A DNA stretch of 64,000 bases from CBDCMJ01 sp965224325 (GCA_965224325.1 CBDCYT010000012.1:310001-374000), one strand, 5' to 3'. Counted from the stretch's first letter, positions 34,105 to 43,331 are shown. Notes: generated by a model not told the origin, from the letters alone. A program made the numbers and translations.

Positions 34105-35073
34105 TCAGGGCGCAAGCAAGATCTTACCCGTGGTTCTTCGGCCCTCCAATTGGCGATGGGCTTCCTGAGCTTCGGATAGCGCAAGCTCTAGTCCGACGTA
34201 CAGCTTCACCTCGCCGCTCAGCACCCAGCCCAGCACTTCGTCGGCCCGTTGCAGCAATTCCTCCCGGGTGGAGGTGTAATCACCCAAGCTGGGCCGGGTG
34301 AGGAACAGCGAACCGTTGCGCAGGACGCCTGTGTCCACCTCCGAGACCGGGCCGCCGGCCTGCCCGTACAGCACCATGTATCCGCGGCGGCCGAGGCAGT
34401 TCAACCCTTTGGCGAAGGTAGTCGCGCCCACTGCATCGAAGATCATGCGCAACCCCTGCCCGGCGGTTGCTTTCATCACCTCGTCCTCGAAGTCCTGTTC
34501 GGTGTAGATAATGGTCCGGTCGGCCCCGGCGCCCGCCGCCAACTCCGCCTTGGCCTCGGTGGAGACAGTGGTGAACGCATAGACCCCCAGCCGCTTCAGC
34601 AGTTGGACCAGCCACAGACCCATGCCGCCGGCGCCAGCATGGACCAGCACCTGGTCTCCCGGGTTTAACCTCGCGATGCCAAACACCAGGAAATGGGCGG
34701 TCATGCCCTGAAGCATGGCGGCGGCGGCGGTGGCAAATTCCATCCCTTCCGGCAGCCGCACTAACAACCATGACGGCACCACGTGCCGCTCCGCGTAAGA
34801 ACCGGTGTGCATCGCGTAGGCCACACGGTCGCCCACCGCCACCTCGGTGACTCCTTCGCCCACTGCCGCGACCACCCCCGCACCCTCCCGCCCCGGCGTC
34901 CAAGGCAGGCTCGGAGGCGGATTGGTCCCTTTGCGGCTGGACACGTCGGTATAGTTGACGCCGATGCTCTTGACGTCGATCAACGCTTCCCCCGGCCCTG
35001 GGCTGGGATCGGGCACTTCCTCGTACTTCAGTACGTCGGGGCCGCCGATGGCGTGAGCTCTAACTGCCTTCAT
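34105..35073 (-). CDS. NADPH:quinone oxidoreductase-like zinc-independent MDR protein
   Basis: A 322-residue medium-chain reductase. It begins MKAVRAHAIGGPDVLKYEEV; the cofactor site is VLVHAGAGGMGLWLVQLLKR, followed by GADRTIIYTEQDFEDEV and MIFDAVGATTF. Zinc ligands are absent, as in quinone oxidoreductases. The ATG at 35073 is chosen although the frame stays open to 35346: the extension translates the repeats upstream and has no homology. It probably reduces quinones or enones with NADPH. Confidence 0.92.
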   Translation of the reverse strand: MKAVRAHAIGGPDVLKYEEVPDPSPGPGEALIDVKSIGVNYTDVSSRKGTNPPPSLPWTPGREGAGVVAAVGEGVTEVAVGDRVAYAMHTGSYAERHVVPSWLLVRLPEGMEFATAAAAMLQGMTAHFLVFGIARLNPGDQVLVHAGAGGMGLWLVQLLKRLGVYAFTTVSTEAKAELAAGAGADRTIIYTEQDFEDEVMKATAGQGLRMIFDAVGATTFAKGLNCLGRRGYMVLYGQAGGPVSEVDTGVLRNGSLFLTRPSLGDYTSTREELLQRADEVLGWVLSGEVKLYVGLELALSEAQEAHRQLEGRRTTGKILLAP

Positions 35074-35266
35074 ACTTGACCTCGCTTGATGGTCCTGTCC
35101 GGGCCGAATTCCCTGCGAGTAGGGTACAACAACTGTCCCTCCAGTGGGGAGGGGTCCGGGATTGAACTTCCATGGCAACACCTTAACTTGGTGTTGCACT
35201 TCGTTTGTGAATTTAGCGGATCCATAGAGCCTTGCCGCCGGGAGTTTGTCATATGGCAGGGTGTGG

Positions 35267-35398
35267 TGGATTTCCGCTTTCGCGGGAATGACGGAAGCGG
35301 GGGAATGACGAAAGTGCGCCGATGACGGAAGGCGGGAATGAAGCACGCGCGGGAATGGCGGAAGCGCGGGAATGACGGAAGCGCGGGAATGACGGAAG
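35267..35398. repeat. Degenerate tandem GGGAATGACGGAAGC repeats (REP-like)
   Basis: Units of about 15-16 bases with the core CGCGGGAATGACGGAAG occur at least six times with variation, starting with TTTCCGCTTTCGCGGGAATG. This is the widespread intergenic REP-type element whose translation gives V-I-P-A-K-A. The remainder of the 35074-35499 gap holds no gene. Confidence 0.75.
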
Positions 35399-35499
35399 AA
35401 GGAAAAAGCCCTGCAGCAACCGCCTGGGCAGGTTTACTTTACGGGGCGTCTATGGTTAATTAACAACTAATAGCCCAGATGCAAGGAGATTCTAAGCCC

Positions 35500-36273
35500 A
35501 TGAGCTTTGAAGTCATCAAAACCGACCAGATAGACCGGGTGGCCATAGTTACCCTCAACCGGCCCGAGGTGCTGAACGCGCTTAGCCTGAAGTTGGTCAG
35601 CGAGCTGGACCGGTTCATAACCCAAGCCGAAGAAGACGACGGCATTGGCGCGGTGGTGATTACCGGCGCCGGTGACCGGGCCTTCTCCGCCGGGGCCGAC
35701 ATCCACGAGAACCGGGAGCTAACCGCAGAGCAGCTGGAGGAAGTCCAGGCAACCCGCGCCGAATATACCTGGCGCCTGTTCACCAGCGCCAAACCGGTCA
35801 TCGGCGCCATCAACGGCCTTTGCTACGGCGGCGGCACAGTTATGGCCACCAGTCTGGACCTACTGGTCGGCTGCGAAAAGACCAGCTTCCGCTTTTTGGC
35901 AGTGAACTACGGTCAGATGAACGCTACCTGGAGTCTGCCCAACCTGATCGGGTTGCCCCGGGCCAAGGAGCTGCTCTACAGCGGGCGCGAGGTGTTTGCC
36001 GACGAGGCTTACCACATGGGCTTGATCAACCACCTGGCGCCGTCGGAACACCTAATGGACAAGGCCGTGGAGGTGGCCGCGGGCATCGCCAAGAACCGAG
36101 CCGAAGGCGTGGCCAACATCAAGCGGATGTTGCTGGAACACAGCGGCCAGTCCATGGAGGAGCAGTTTCGTAACGAGCAAGACGCCAGGAACGGGCGGTT
36201 CCGCGGCTTGACGGTAGAGGAGGGCTTCAAGGACTTCCTCGACCGCAAGGGGCGGAAACCCGCGGTTTCCTAA
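35500..36273 (+). CDS. Enoyl-CoA hydratase/isomerase
   Basis: A 257-residue crotonase-fold enzyme that probably adds water to or isomerises an enoyl-CoA. Evidence is VAIVTLNRPEVLNALSLKLV, the first oxyanion-hole strand AFSAGADIHE and the second, KPVIGAINGLCYGGGTVMAT. The usual catalytic Glu of the second site is replaced: the helix reads W-S-L-P-N-L-I-G-L-P, so the exact reaction may differ from hydration. ATG at 35500 has AAGGAG 12 bases upstream. No beta-oxidation genes are adjacent. Confidence 0.9.
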   Translation: MSFEVIKTDQIDRVAIVTLNRPEVLNALSLKLVSELDRFITQAEEDDGIGAVVITGAGDRAFSAGADIHENRELTAEQLEEVQATRAEYTWRLFTSAKPVIGAINGLCYGGGTVMATSLDLLVGCEKTSFRFLAVNYGQMNATWSLPNLIGLPRAKELLYSGREVFADEAYHMGLINHLAPSEHLMDKAVEVAAGIAKNRAEGVANIKRMLLEHSGQSMEEQFRNEQDARNGRFRGLTVEEGFKDFLDRKGRKPAVS

Positions 36274-36462
36274 GGATGGTCCGAATCAGTCCGAGGATTG
36301 CGGCATAGTCAGATAGGGAAGATGGTCGTGTTGGCGGCTTGTTCAGAGGTTCTCTAGGCCTTCCTGGGGACCGGGTTACCGGGGACCTGCCTACCGGTTA
36401 AAGCCCTCAACTTCCAGCGGTTGGTATTGTTACGCGTTGCCTTGCTTCTCGGGAGGGTCATT

Positions 36463-36894
36463 GTGGAACGTGGTCAAGCGCCGCGGCTGGGCCGGAGAGG
36501 CGAGAAACCCGACGCCATCGCCCCCGACGGTTCGGAGATACGCCTAGTCATCGACGCCCGGCACGCCGCCACGCACAGCAGCCTGGTGGAGGTAACGCTG
36601 GCGGCGGGCCAAGTTTCCCGCCCGGTGCGGCACCGGACCGTGGAAGAGGTCTGGTACGTCCTCGAGGGCTGCGGGCGAGTATGGCGGCAGCCGCCCTCTG
36701 GGGGCGCTGCAGCAATGCCACCGCTAAGCGTATCCCCCGGCGACGCCCTGACCATTCCCGCCGGTTGGGGCTTCCAGTTCGCCGCCGGTCCCGACGGCCG
36801 CCTGCGCTTCCTGTGTCACACCGTGCCGCCCTGGCCTGGCGCAGAGGAAGCCGTCTCGGTGGAAGCCGGCGGTCTCGGCGACGCGACGGTGTGA
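36463..36894 (+). CDS. Cupin-domain protein
   Basis: A 143-residue single cupin. Motif 1 is approximated by RPVRHRTVEEVWYVLEGCGR (His, Glu) and motif 2 by PGDALTIPAGWGFQFAAG, where the expected His is replaced by Phe, so metal binding may be altered. The start is GTG at 36463 with an excellent GGGAGGG six bases upstream; an earlier TTG at 36421 lacks a site. The C-terminus ends PPWPGAEEAVSVE. The function is unknown. Nothing is supported from 36895 to 37161. Confidence 0.8.
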   Translation: MERGQAPRLGRRGEKPDAIAPDGSEIRLVIDARHAATHSSLVEVTLAAGQVSRPVRHRTVEEVWYVLEGCGRVWRQPPSGGAAAMPPLSVSPGDALTIPAGWGFQFAAGPDGRLRFLCHTVPPWPGAEEAVSVEAGGLGDATV

Positions 36895-37161
36895 CCCGCG
36901 GGTTGCCACCCGTTGCTGTTGGACTAAAGTTCCCTGACGCCCTTGCTTCGGCAATCAAGGGCGATAGTGGCCGTTGCCGGTCAAACCGGCCGGACTGTCC
37001 GGCGCAATATTAGGACAAGCACGTCGTGATGGGAGTCAGCTTCCCGGAAATCAACCAGGCCTGCCCGAGTTCCGGCCTTATCAGGCATGACGGCAAAAGG
37101 GCTTTTTGGTTGAACGACCTGGGAATTAGGTGTAAACGAACCGGCCCCAGCATATGGCCGT

Positions 37162-39210
37162 TTAAGGCACCCAAACGTTGAAGTCCTCGAAGCTGGGTGA
37201 ACCCTGGTGATTCAGGAAGAAATCGCCCATGGCGCTAACCCAGCCCGAATCCAAGTTGTGGCCCAGGTCGAGGCTGGCGACCAACTGCCCGTTGACCAAA
37301 AGCCAGCCGGAGTCCCCGAAAGCGAGCAGCAGCAGGTGGTTCCTGCTGCGGAAATCTGCTCCCGCAGCTGATAAGTAGCCCTCCGCCACTGTGGTATATT
37401 CGTCATCGCCAACGTCGTGGGTTTTGTGGAACCACCATGCGTTATCAGCCAGTCCGATAACTTCGAGCCTACCGAAGACCGGGTTCCGGATTATGAATCC
37501 ATAGTCCCAGTCGGAGCCTTGGGGGTTAACGAACTCGGCTTCCACCATCAGGTCCCGCGTCCGTATTCCGCTATTGTGCGCCGCGATTAATCCAGGCTCC
37601 TTTTCCAACTTCCCGTCGGCTGGGCCGTAGCGCTTGCTCAGTCGGTTGCCCCGGAAATTCTCGAACTGGGTGACCGCGCCAGCTATCTGGTTGCCCCTAA
37701 TTGCTCCGGTAAAGATCGCAACGTCGCCTGCTCCGGTCACCCCTGACAGGTCCAGCGACGAGACAAATTCGCCGTTGACGAAAAGCCAGCCCCGTTCTTC
37801 GATGGCGACGATTCTCAGGTGGTTCTTGCCCCCGGCGTTGGTGTCGAAGCTGGGGATTGTTCCTCCTCCTACCTGGACGACCTCGTCGGTTGGTCGGTCT
37901 TTAGAAAACGAGGCCCAACGACGGTCGCTGTCGACTTTTAGGTAAATGAATGGCCCGGCGGCCTGGTTGCGAAGCATGAAGCCGTAATCCCACGAATTGA
38001 AAGCTGCCGAGTGCGGGTTAACAAACGTGGCCTCAACTGCCACGTTGGCGATGGAGACGTTGGCGTACTCGGTCTCGATGAAACCGTCCGCCGGGTCGTG
38101 GCGCAGTTCGCCGCTTATAGGGCCAAAGTCGCTGGTCCGCCCCGGAGTGGGCGTGGCGGTCGGGCGCTGGGTTGGCGCCGGCGTTGGGACGGGCCGGCCG
38201 GCCCGCAGCGTGGGAATTTGCTGCCGCACCGTCTGCTCCGATATGGCGAAGCTCAGCCCTTCTATGGGTCTCCCACTCTGCGATTGTTCGTAACGGAAGG
38301 TGTTTATGCCCAGGATTTCGCCCGACGTCGAGAGCATGGGACCGCCGCTGTTGCCTGGATTGATGGCCGCGTCCGTCTGGATCACGTCGCCGCGGTACGC
38401 GGGGGCGTAGCGCACCGCTGACACGATGCCCCGGGTTACGGTGGCCTCGCCCGGCAGCCCCAAGGGATAGCCCATAGCCACCACTTCGTCGCCGGGTTGT
38501 AGTATCGCGGCGTTGCCAAAGGGCAGACTCTTGAAGCGACCGCAGCAAATGCTTACCACCGCCAGGTCCCGTACTTGGTCCGTCCCTAGAACGGAGCCGG
38601 TATAGTTGGCCAAATCGTTGACAGTGACGGTGACCTGCGCCGAGCCTTCGACAACGTGATGGTTGGTGATGATGTATCCGGTCTGGCCCTGCGTCTCGAA
38701 GATCACCCCGGAGCCGGTGCCGGAACTGCTTTGAATTCGCACCACGGCGGGCCTGATCTGCTTGATCATGGTGCTGAGCGATGCCGCCGGGTCTTTGGTC
38801 GGCGTGGGTCTCGGTGCAGGCGTCGGGGTTGGCTGAGGAGTCGGTGTAGGCCGTGGTGTAGGCGTAGGTCTAGGAGTAGCCGTTGGCGCCGGGGTTGGCG
38901 TGGGTGTAGGCACAGGCGTAGGTGTGGGGGCCGGGGTAGGAGTAGCTGTCGGCTCCGGAGTTGGCGTGGGAGTAGGGGTAGGAGTAGCCGTTGGAGCCGC
39001 GGCGATGGTGGCCGCCATGCGGGCCTCGACGGTGGCGTTAATGTCCGGGGTAGGGGTGGGCGTAGCCGTGGGCAGCGCGGCAGCCACTGCGGCCTGCACC
39101 GTTGCCTCGATGTCCGGCGTGGCTATTGGGGCTGGCGGTGGGCTTCCGGCGGCGCAAGCTACCGCCAGCAGGGCCGCAACAACCGGCGCCAACACGCGCC
39201 AAACATTCAT
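37162..39210 (-). CDS. Secreted HtrA-like serine protease with Pro-Thr stalk and C-terminal jelly-roll domains
   Basis: A 682-residue lipoprotein. Its signal peptide ends in a lipobox A-V-A-C. Residues about 40-135 are Thr-Pro repeats (TPTPTPTPTPEPTATPTPAP). The trypsin-like domain has all three catalytic residues: His in YIITNHHVVEGS, Asp in DQVRDLAVVSI and Ser in AAINPGNSGGPMLS. No PDZ domain follows; two similar beta-sandwich domains of about 160 residues with FVNPHSAAFNSWDYGFMLRN and FVNPQGSDWDYGFIIRN take its place, perhaps binding glycans. It is probably anchored outside and cleaves damaged or surface proteins. ATG at 39210 is chosen as the signal-peptide start. Confidence 0.85.
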   Translation of the reverse strand: MNVWRVLAPVVAALLAVACAAGSPPPAPIATPDIEATVQAAVAAALPTATPTPTPDINATVEARMAATIAAAPTATPTPTPTPTPEPTATPTPAPTPTPVPTPTPTPAPTATPRPTPTPRPTPTPQPTPTPAPRPTPTKDPAASLSTMIKQIRPAVVRIQSSSGTGSGVIFETQGQTGYIITNHHVVEGSAQVTVTVNDLANYTGSVLGTDQVRDLAVVSICCGRFKSLPFGNAAILQPGDEVVAMGYPLGLPGEATVTRGIVSAVRYAPAYRGDVIQTDAAINPGNSGGPMLSTSGEILGINTFRYEQSQSGRPIEGLSFAISEQTVRQQIPTLRAGRPVPTPAPTQRPTATPTPGRTSDFGPISGELRHDPADGFIETEYANVSIANVAVEATFVNPHSAAFNSWDYGFMLRNQAAGPFIYLKVDSDRRWASFSKDRPTDEVVQVGGGTIPSFDTNAGGKNHLRIVAIEERGWLFVNGEFVSSLDLSGVTGAGDVAIFTGAIRGNQIAGAVTQFENFRGNRLSKRYGPADGKLEKEPGLIAAHNSGIRTRDLMVEAEFVNPQGSDWDYGFIIRNPVFGRLEVIGLADNAWWFHKTHDVGDDEYTTVAEGYLSAAGADFRSRNHLLLLAFGDSGWLLVNGQLVASLDLGHNLDSGWVSAMGDFFLNHQGSPSFEDFNVWVP

Positions 39211-39301
39211 ACGCCATTGTTTCCGGCAGCCAACAATCCAGGAAATCTCCAAGCCCGGTAAATTCTGACCCAGGCGGACTTACGACAGTCCAGTCTTTTA
39301 G

Positions 39302-40507
39302 GGATACTCTGAACAAGGCCGTCATAGTCTGGATTGTCATAGCCGAGGCAACGATGGGGGTGAGAACCGCCTCACGAGGCTTGTTGGGCCGGGCTTGGTC
39401 CCGCTGATCGCACCCTGCGGTGGCCGATGCGGGCTTGATACTGCCGGAAAGGCCGGTCCGGAGCTGTTGGCTCGCGCACTACGCCGCCAGATGGCGCTGG
39501 GCCGTCAGCAGGTTGCCCAGTCCCAGTAGCATCGCCAGCCGCTCCGTGTTCTTGACCAGTCCGCGGTAGCGAACCCTGGCGTATCCGAACTGCCGCTTCA
39601 CCCTCAGGAAAGGGTGCTCCACCATTGCCCTCACCTGCGCTTTGAGCCTCTCCAGCACGGCCTCCTCACTCCCAGGCTCCAAGCCCCTGCGTTTCCCGGG
39701 TCGCATCGCCACCTGCCAGTCCACCTCCCGCTCCCGGTTCTCCTCCCGCTTCCCAACCCCCTGATACCCGGCATCGCCCCACACCACCGTCTCCCCGCCG
39801 TGCAACAGATTGTGCGCCTCCGTAACGTCGTGCGCGTTGGCCGCCGTCGTGCTCATGCTGTGCACCAGCCCCGTTTCCGAGTCCACCCCGATGTGCACCT
39901 TCATCCCAAAATGCCACTGGTTCCCCTTCTTGGTCTGGTGCATCTCAGGGTCCCGCTCCCCAGACCGGTTCTTGGTCGACGACGGCGCCTCTATGATGCT
40001 GGCGTCCACGATGGTCCCCTCCCGTAACCGCAGCCCCTGCGACTCCAGGTGGGCGTTGATCTCCTCGAACAGTACTTTGCCCAACTCGTTCCGCTCCAGG
40101 AGATGGCGGAAGTTGAGGATGGTGGTCTCGTCGGGCAGGGCGTCCGACATCCTGAGCCCAGCGAACCGCCGGACCGATTCGGCCTCGTAGAGCAGATCTT
40201 CCATGCCAGGATCGCTGAGGTTGTAGCAGAGTTGCACACAGTGTACCCGCAGCATCACCGCCAGAGGGTAGGGTCGGCGGCCCTTGCCTGCCTTGGGGTA
40301 GAAGGGCTGGATGCGTTCCTCCAGATGCTGCCAGGGAACCAGGAAGTCCATACGTTCCAGAAACAGTTCCCGACGAGTCTTGCGCTTCTTGCCCTGGAAT
40401 TCCAGGTCCGCAAAGGTCGGTTGGTCCATCTCTGCTCTCACCCACGTCCGGATTCGGGTCTGCCAGCCTTACTATGCCATATCACCCAGAACTTGTTCAG
40501 AGTATCC
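39302..40507 (-). mobile_element. IS5-family insertion sequence, copy 1 (1,206 bp)
   Basis: The ends carry the perfect 16-bp inverted repeat GGATACTCTGAACAAG and the element is flanked by the target duplication TTAG (39298-39301 and 40508-40511), the YTAR type of the IS5 group. One transposase gene fills the element. The same 1,206-bp length and an identical protein occur, inverted, at 55205-56410. It lies between the HtrA-like gene and the trp leader. Confidence 0.95.
39479..40441 (-). CDS. IS5-group transposase (copy 1)
   Basis: A 320-residue DDE transposase. The N-terminal region includes KKRKTRRELFLERMDFLVPW, and the DDE acids occur as Asp in EGTIVDASIIEAPSSTKNRS, Asp in VVWGDAGYQG and Glu in AMVEHPFLRVKRQFGYARVR. 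It is complete and without frameshift, so the element may be active. ATG at 40429 is an alternative start. The protein is identical to that at 55271. Confidence 0.95.
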   Translation of the reverse strand: MRAEMDQPTFADLEFQGKKRKTRRELFLERMDFLVPWQHLEERIQPFYPKAGKGRRPYPLAVMLRVHCVQLCYNLSDPGMEDLLYEAESVRRFAGLRMSDALPDETTILNFRHLLERNELGKVLFEEINAHLESQGLRLREGTIVDASIIEAPSSTKNRSGERDPEMHQTKKGNQWHFGMKVHIGVDSETGLVHSMSTTAANAHDVTEAHNLLHGGETVVWGDAGYQGVGKREENREREVDWQVAMRPGKRRGLEPGSEEAVLERLKAQVRAMVEHPFLRVKRQFGYARVRYRGLVKNTERLAMLLGLGNLLTAQRHLAA

Positions 40508-40511
40508 TTAG

Positions 40512-40975
40512 TATAGGCTTTCCGGTTCCGAGGGTACACCGCCGAATTTCACAAGTAACGTCCGGAGTTGGTGGGGTAAATTGGTCCAAGTCGCTTTCAA
40601 TACCGCGGCAGGGTCTTTGAAAAGGCGGGCGGCTCTTAAGACCACTGCCGTACCGCAGAGACAACTCAGGGCGCAACTACGAGCTTGCCCCTACCAACGA
40701 CCTCACCCAGGGGCGTGGGGCAGCCCTCACGGTTGACCCCGACGGAGAATCAGAACGCCATTCAATGACGCTGAGGAACTGTTCAGACTTCAGGAGTTTT
40801 GGGTGTTTCACGGCCGGCAATTAGAGATTTAATCTCAGATGTTGGCGCCCAGGCCGGTGGTTCTCTAACGTGTTTCGGCAAATTGGACTCACCAACTCTG
40901 AGCATTTGCGACGCGGACCTTAACTTGACGGCCCATACCAACACACCTATACTCGGATTATTAACAATCGAATCT
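40512..40975. other. Intergenic region between the IS and the trp T-box
   Basis: About 460 bases with no frame that resembles a protein. The promoter for the T-box transcript should lie in its last 100 bases (the AT-richer 40930-40975 is a candidate), but no convincing -35/-10 pair stands out. Confidence 0.4.
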
Positions 40976-40980
40976 GCAAA

Positions 40981-41312
40981 GGCTGGGAAGGGGAGTAGTA
41001 GTCTTCCAGCGGGGCCAAGCGAGCCGGGTATGGTGCGAGCCGGCGCCAGGCGCAGAAGAACGAATGGACCCCGGAGCCGCAGGCCGATCACCGGCAAGTC
41101 CTGGGACTACTTGAAATCGGGTCGAGCCGGCGCTAGGTTGGAACGGATGGGCCCCGTTACAGGTCCACGGCACAGGGGCATGTAGACTTAAGCCCCTCCG
41201 CCGGGTGAGATACTGGCATCGCTCCGTCTACCCTAGTGGTGAGCGGGCCGGAAATTAAGGGTGGTAACGCGGCCAAAGCCCGTCCCTTTCGGGGGCGGGT
41301 TTATTTTTTTGG
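40981..41312 (+). promoter_or_regulatory. T-box riboswitch with tryptophan (UGG) specifier
   Basis: The leader shows the stem I base GGCT...GGGG (40981-40993) pairing with CCCC...AGCC (41069-41078). The loop-E motif AGTA is at 40994-40997 and the distal-loop GGTGCGAG is near 41032. The specifier-loop motif GAA-TGG-A gives the codon UGG at 41065-41067. The T-box sequence AGGGTGGTAACGCGG is at 41258-41272, and a terminator stem (GCCCGTCCC with GGGGGCGGG) is followed by a T-rich run up to 41311. In the family, uncharged tRNA-Trp stabilises the antiterminator and lets transcription continue. The first gene downstream is trpE, which fits the specifier. Confidence 0.93.
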
Positions 41313-41342
41313 TTTCGTCTGAAACGAGTGAAACGAGGAGAC

Positions 41343-42800
41343 ATGTACCATCCGAGCTTGGATGAAGTCAAGGCGATGGCCGGCAAGGGCAACCTGGCGC
41401 CCATTTACCGGTCCATAAACGCGGATTTGGAAACCCCGGTCTCCGCTTACTTGAAGATAGCCCACCCGCCCTACTCCTTCTTGTTGGAGAGCGTGTCCGG
41501 GGGCGAGCGGATTGGCCGCTACAGCTTCATCGGCACAGACCCTTACCGGGTGATTAAGACCGGCCCAGGCCAGCCGGGCGGACAGGTAGACCCCCTGACC
41601 TTGGTGCAAGCTGAAATGGACCAGTACGAGCTGATACCGGTCCCCGGCTTGCCCCGGTTCCACGGCGGCGCCGTCGGCTACCTCGCCTACGACACGGTCA
41701 GTTACTTCGAGCCCCGGGTGCCGGTCATGCCCGCGGACCCCCAAGGACTGCCCGAATCGGTGTTTACTTTTGTGGATACCCTCTTGGTGTTTGACCACCT
41801 TCGGCATGATATCAAGGTGGTCAGCCACGTCCGTCTCAACGGAGACGTTGATCGCGCCTACGCTGAAGCCACTGAAAAAATCGACGATATGGTGCGACGC
41901 CTAGCTCAACCCCTGGAGGTCCCTCCGGACTTGCGAGGGCTGGCGCAGCCCGCCCCGGATTCCGGCGAAGTGGAGTCCAACTTTACCAAGGAAGAGTACG
42001 CTGAAGCTATCAAGAAGTGCGTAGATTACATTTACGCCGGAGACATAATCCAGGTGGTTAATTCCCAGCGGTTTTCCCGGAAGACCTCCGCCCACCCGTT
42101 CCAGGTGTACCGCTCCTTGCGCAGTGTAAATCCATCTCCGTACATGTACTACTTGGACCTGGACGGCTTCCAGATCGTGGGGGCGGCTATCGAGACGGTG
42201 GTCCAGGTGGAGGACGGCGTCGCCGCCACTCATCCCATTGCGGGGACCAGGCCCAGGGGCCGCACCCCGGAAGAGGATGCCGCCCTGGAAGAAGAACTGA
42301 AGTCCAGCGGGAAACAGCGCGCCGAACACATCATGCTGGTAGACCTGGGACGCAATGACATCGGCCGGGTCAGTGTGCCGGGCACGGTATCGGTGACCCA
42401 GCTCATGGACGTGGAACGCTTTTCCCACGTCATGCACTTGGTGTCTCACGTAGAGGGACGGTTAAAGCCCGGGCTCACTGCTTACGACGCCCTCCGGTCT
42501 TGCTTTCCAGCGGGAACGGTCTCCGGAGCGCCCAAAATACGGGCCATGGAGATCATTGCCGAAATCGAAGGAGAGAAGCGGGGCGCTTACGGAGGGGCCG
42601 TGGGTTACTTAAGCTTCTCCGGTAACATGGACACTGCCCTGGTCCTGCGGACCGGTATCTACAAGGATGGCGCTATGTACATCCAGGCAGGTGGGGGAGT
42701 TGTGGCGGATAGCTCCGCCGAGGACGAGTACCAGGAAACCAGGTACAAAGCGGGCGCCATGTTGAGAGCCATTGATCTAGCGGAGGGTAAGGAGCGCTAG
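41343..42800 (+). CDS. trpE: Anthranilate synthase component I
   Basis: A 485-residue chorismate-using enzyme that, with TrpG, makes anthranilate. The C-terminal catalytic half includes NPSPYMYYLDLDGFQIVGAA, HPIAGTRPRGRTPEEDAALE and MLVDLGRNDIGRVS, followed by CFPAGTVSGAPKIRAME and GGAVGYLSFSGNMDTALVLR. The N-terminal domain has the feedback-binding core ILLES-type sequence SFLLESVSGGERIGRYSF. ATG at 41343 is preferred over GTG at 41328, although the GAGGAG lies very close to it. It is the first gene of the trp operon, controlled by the T-box. Confidence 0.97.
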   Translation: MYHPSLDEVKAMAGKGNLAPIYRSINADLETPVSAYLKIAHPPYSFLLESVSGGERIGRYSFIGTDPYRVIKTGPGQPGGQVDPLTLVQAEMDQYELIPVPGLPRFHGGAVGYLAYDTVSYFEPRVPVMPADPQGLPESVFTFVDTLLVFDHLRHDIKVVSHVRLNGDVDRAYAEATEKIDDMVRRLAQPLEVPPDLRGLAQPAPDSGEVESNFTKEEYAEAIKKCVDYIYAGDIIQVVNSQRFSRKTSAHPFQVYRSLRSVNPSPYMYYLDLDGFQIVGAAIETVVQVEDGVAATHPIAGTRPRGRTPEEDAALEEELKSSGKQRAEHIMLVDLGRNDIGRVSVPGTVSVTQLMDVERFSHVMHLVSHVEGRLKPGLTAYDALRSCFPAGTVSGAPKIRAMEIIAEIEGEKRGAYGGAVGYLSFSGNMDTALVLRTGIYKDGAMYIQAGGGVVADSSAEDEYQETRYKAGAMLRAIDLAEGKER

Positions 42801-42890
42801 GACGAGGGAGCCCTCCGAATACCGTGTTAAGTCTTTCCGAGCCGGTTCCGGGGTTCCAGGCGCCAGGAAACAACTTATGGAGGCAGCGGC

Positions 42891-43331
42891 ATGTTGAAGT
42901 CTTTTTTTCACACCGGATTCGTGGTCGATGACTTGGAAGAATCCCTGCAGTTCTACGTCAACGTGTTGGGAATGCGACTTGCGGGGCGCATGGAACGCCA
43001 GGGGGAATTCGTAAACCAGTTGCTCGCCTTTCCCGACGCTCACGTCAAGGGCGCTTTCGTCGACAAAGGTGAGGGGCATCAACTGGAGCTAATCCAGTAC
43101 ATCAATCCCGTGAGCGGACCCGGCGGCGTCTCGCGCAACGACTTGGGCGCCACCCACTTGGCCTTCTTTGTCCAAGACATCGATACGTTCTACGAAGCAA
43201 CCCGTCAGCGGGGATTGCGGTTCAACAGCCCGCCGGCGGCCTTGGCCGACGATCACGGTAATTTGCAACGAAAAGCCCTTTACGCCCAGGACCCAGACGG
43301 CAATTGGCTGGAGTTTGTGGAGACGTTCTGA
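42891..43331 (+). CDS. Glyoxalase/VOC-fold protein inside the trp operon
   Basis: A 146-residue vicinal-oxygen-chelate protein. The first repeat starts FFHTGFVVDDLEESLQFYVN and has HQLELIQY; the second has HLAFFVQDIDTFYEA and ends PDGNWLEFVETF. The possible metal ligands His and Glu are kept in both halves, as in lactoylglutathione lyase-type and dioxygenase enzymes. Its stop overlaps the trpG start (ATGA), so it is translated with the trp genes. Substrate and reason for its place are unknown. Confidence 0.85.
   Translation: MLKSFFHTGFVVDDLEESLQFYVNVLGMRLAGRMERQGEFVNQLLAFPDAHVKGAFVDKGEGHQLELIQYINPVSGPGGVSRNDLGATHLAFFVQDIDTFYEATRQRGLRFNSPPAALADDHGNLQRKALYAQDPDGNWLEFVETF

Noticed and set aside
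35074..35346. N-terminal extension of the quinone-oxidoreductase frame
   Set aside because: It translates REP-like repeats (V-I-P-A-K-A), and homology starts at M-K-A-V at 35073.
38656..39268. Gly/Arg- or Val-rich frames opposite the protease gene
   Set aside because: They are antisense shadows of the Thr-Pro repeat; the minus frame has the signal peptide and catalytic triad.
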